NCBI GenBank assembly: GCA_016935295.1
Contig: JAFGRF010000077.1
Location: 1-5,465, forward strand
Direction of reading: 5' to 3'
Length of the DNA stretch: 5,465 bases
DNA from: Caldifarciminota bacterium
Lineage (GTDB): Bacteria > Hydrothermota > Tepidihabitantia > Tepidihabitantales > Tepidihabitantaceae
Below, in pieces: positions 5,359 through 5,465 of the stretch. Numbering within the stretch: the stretch's first letter is position 1; every line of letters starts with the position of its first letter. The translations under genes and the position numbers were made by a program. A model generated the notes under the pieces. That model saw only the letters and a program-made list of their open reading frames with translations. It ran no database searches and had not been told where the DNA came from.

Positions 5359-5393
5359 CTGCCTGACAGTGCAGTCTATCACGCGGCAGGCAG
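5359..5393. other. Hairpin 2 of the right-edge string
   Basis: CTGCCTG (5359-5365) is perfectly complementary to CAGGCAG (5387-5393), with 21 nt between. It is weaker than its neighbours because of the long loop. Confidence 0.35.
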
Positions 5394-5399
5394 TCGCCG

Positions 5400-5425
5400 C
5401 CGGGTACTCCGTAAGAGGTACCCGG
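5400..5425. other. Hairpin 3 of the right-edge string
   Basis: CCGGGTAC (5400-5407) pairs perfectly with GTACCCGG (5418-5425) around a 10-nt loop. The following AAAAGGAA (5426-5433) separates it from the next hairpin. Confidence 0.5.
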
Positions 5426-5432
5426 AAAAGGA

Positions 5433-5457
5433 AGGGGCGGGTCAGAGACCCGCCCCT
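5433..5457 (-). terminator. Strong GC-rich hairpin, possible terminator for a minus-strand gene beyond the right edge
   Basis: AGGGGCGGGTC (5433-5443) and GACCCGCCCCT (5447-5457) form a perfect 11-bp stem with a 3-nt loop. Read on the minus strand the stem is followed by TTCCTTTTCC, a T-rich tail suggestive of intrinsic termination of leftward transcription. Read on the plus strand there is no T-tract. The gene it would serve lies outside the window, so the strand is a guess. Confidence 0.45.
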
Positions 5458-5465
5458 GTAACCGA

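Noticed and set aside
5062..5382. Minus-strand 106-codon ORF through array 2 with an R-V/A-V/A-C-like period
   Set aside because: GTG start without a Shine-Dalgarno and no composition advantage over the overlapping plus frames; kept only as an alternative reading of the array.

Overview
The window is high-GC bacterial DNA, probably from an uncultured bacterium. Two divergent, paralogous membrane genes fill about three quarters of it. A gene-poor stretch of roughly 1.1 kb follows, carrying an unusual degenerate 12-bp repeat. The taxon cannot be fixed from the sequence. The CACAGAG-type and TTCGTCATTCG-type low-complexity dispersed words, together with duplicated glycosyltransferase-TPR fusions, recall genomes of candidate phyla such as WOR-3, but this is only an impression from memory.

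Layout. (1) Positions 18-2087, minus strand: a complete ~689-residue polytopic glycosyltransferase of the GT39/PMT_2/ArnT-like type with a C-terminal array of about five TPRs. (2) Positions 2088-2508: a divergent intergenic region. It has a sigma70-like promoter at each end (both with a TTGACC -35 box), and dispersed low-complexity repeats lie between them. (3) Positions 2509-4386, plus strand: a 625-residue paralogue of gene 1 with about four C-terminal TPRs. (4) Positions 4387-5465: no confident gene. This stretch holds an imperfect C-rich/G-rich hairpin, a 23-unit 12-bp periodic array (4561-4836), a nested palindrome (4988-5026), a second 12-bp periodic array (5113-5280) overlapping a 65-codon ORF with a well-placed Shine-Dalgarno, and four consecutive hairpins up to the right edge.

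How the genes work together. Both proteins should sit in the inner membrane. They would use a polyprenyl-phosphate-linked sugar as donor on the outer face and use the TPR tail to dock a partner or acceptor. The divergent arrangement and similar promoters suggest parallel expression. Both start codons lie so close to their -10 boxes that the mRNAs would be leaderless or nearly so, which agrees with the absence of Shine-Dalgarno sequences there.

Most unusual points. First, the two 12-bp arrays hold phase without indels for 276 bp and about 168 bp and belong to no repeat class I recognise. Second, a composite low-complexity element sits in frame inside gene 1, while a similarly ordered copy lies in the intergenic region. 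I did not find a convincing new defence or enzymatic system. The 12-bp arrays and the hairpin string are the best candidates for something undescribed.
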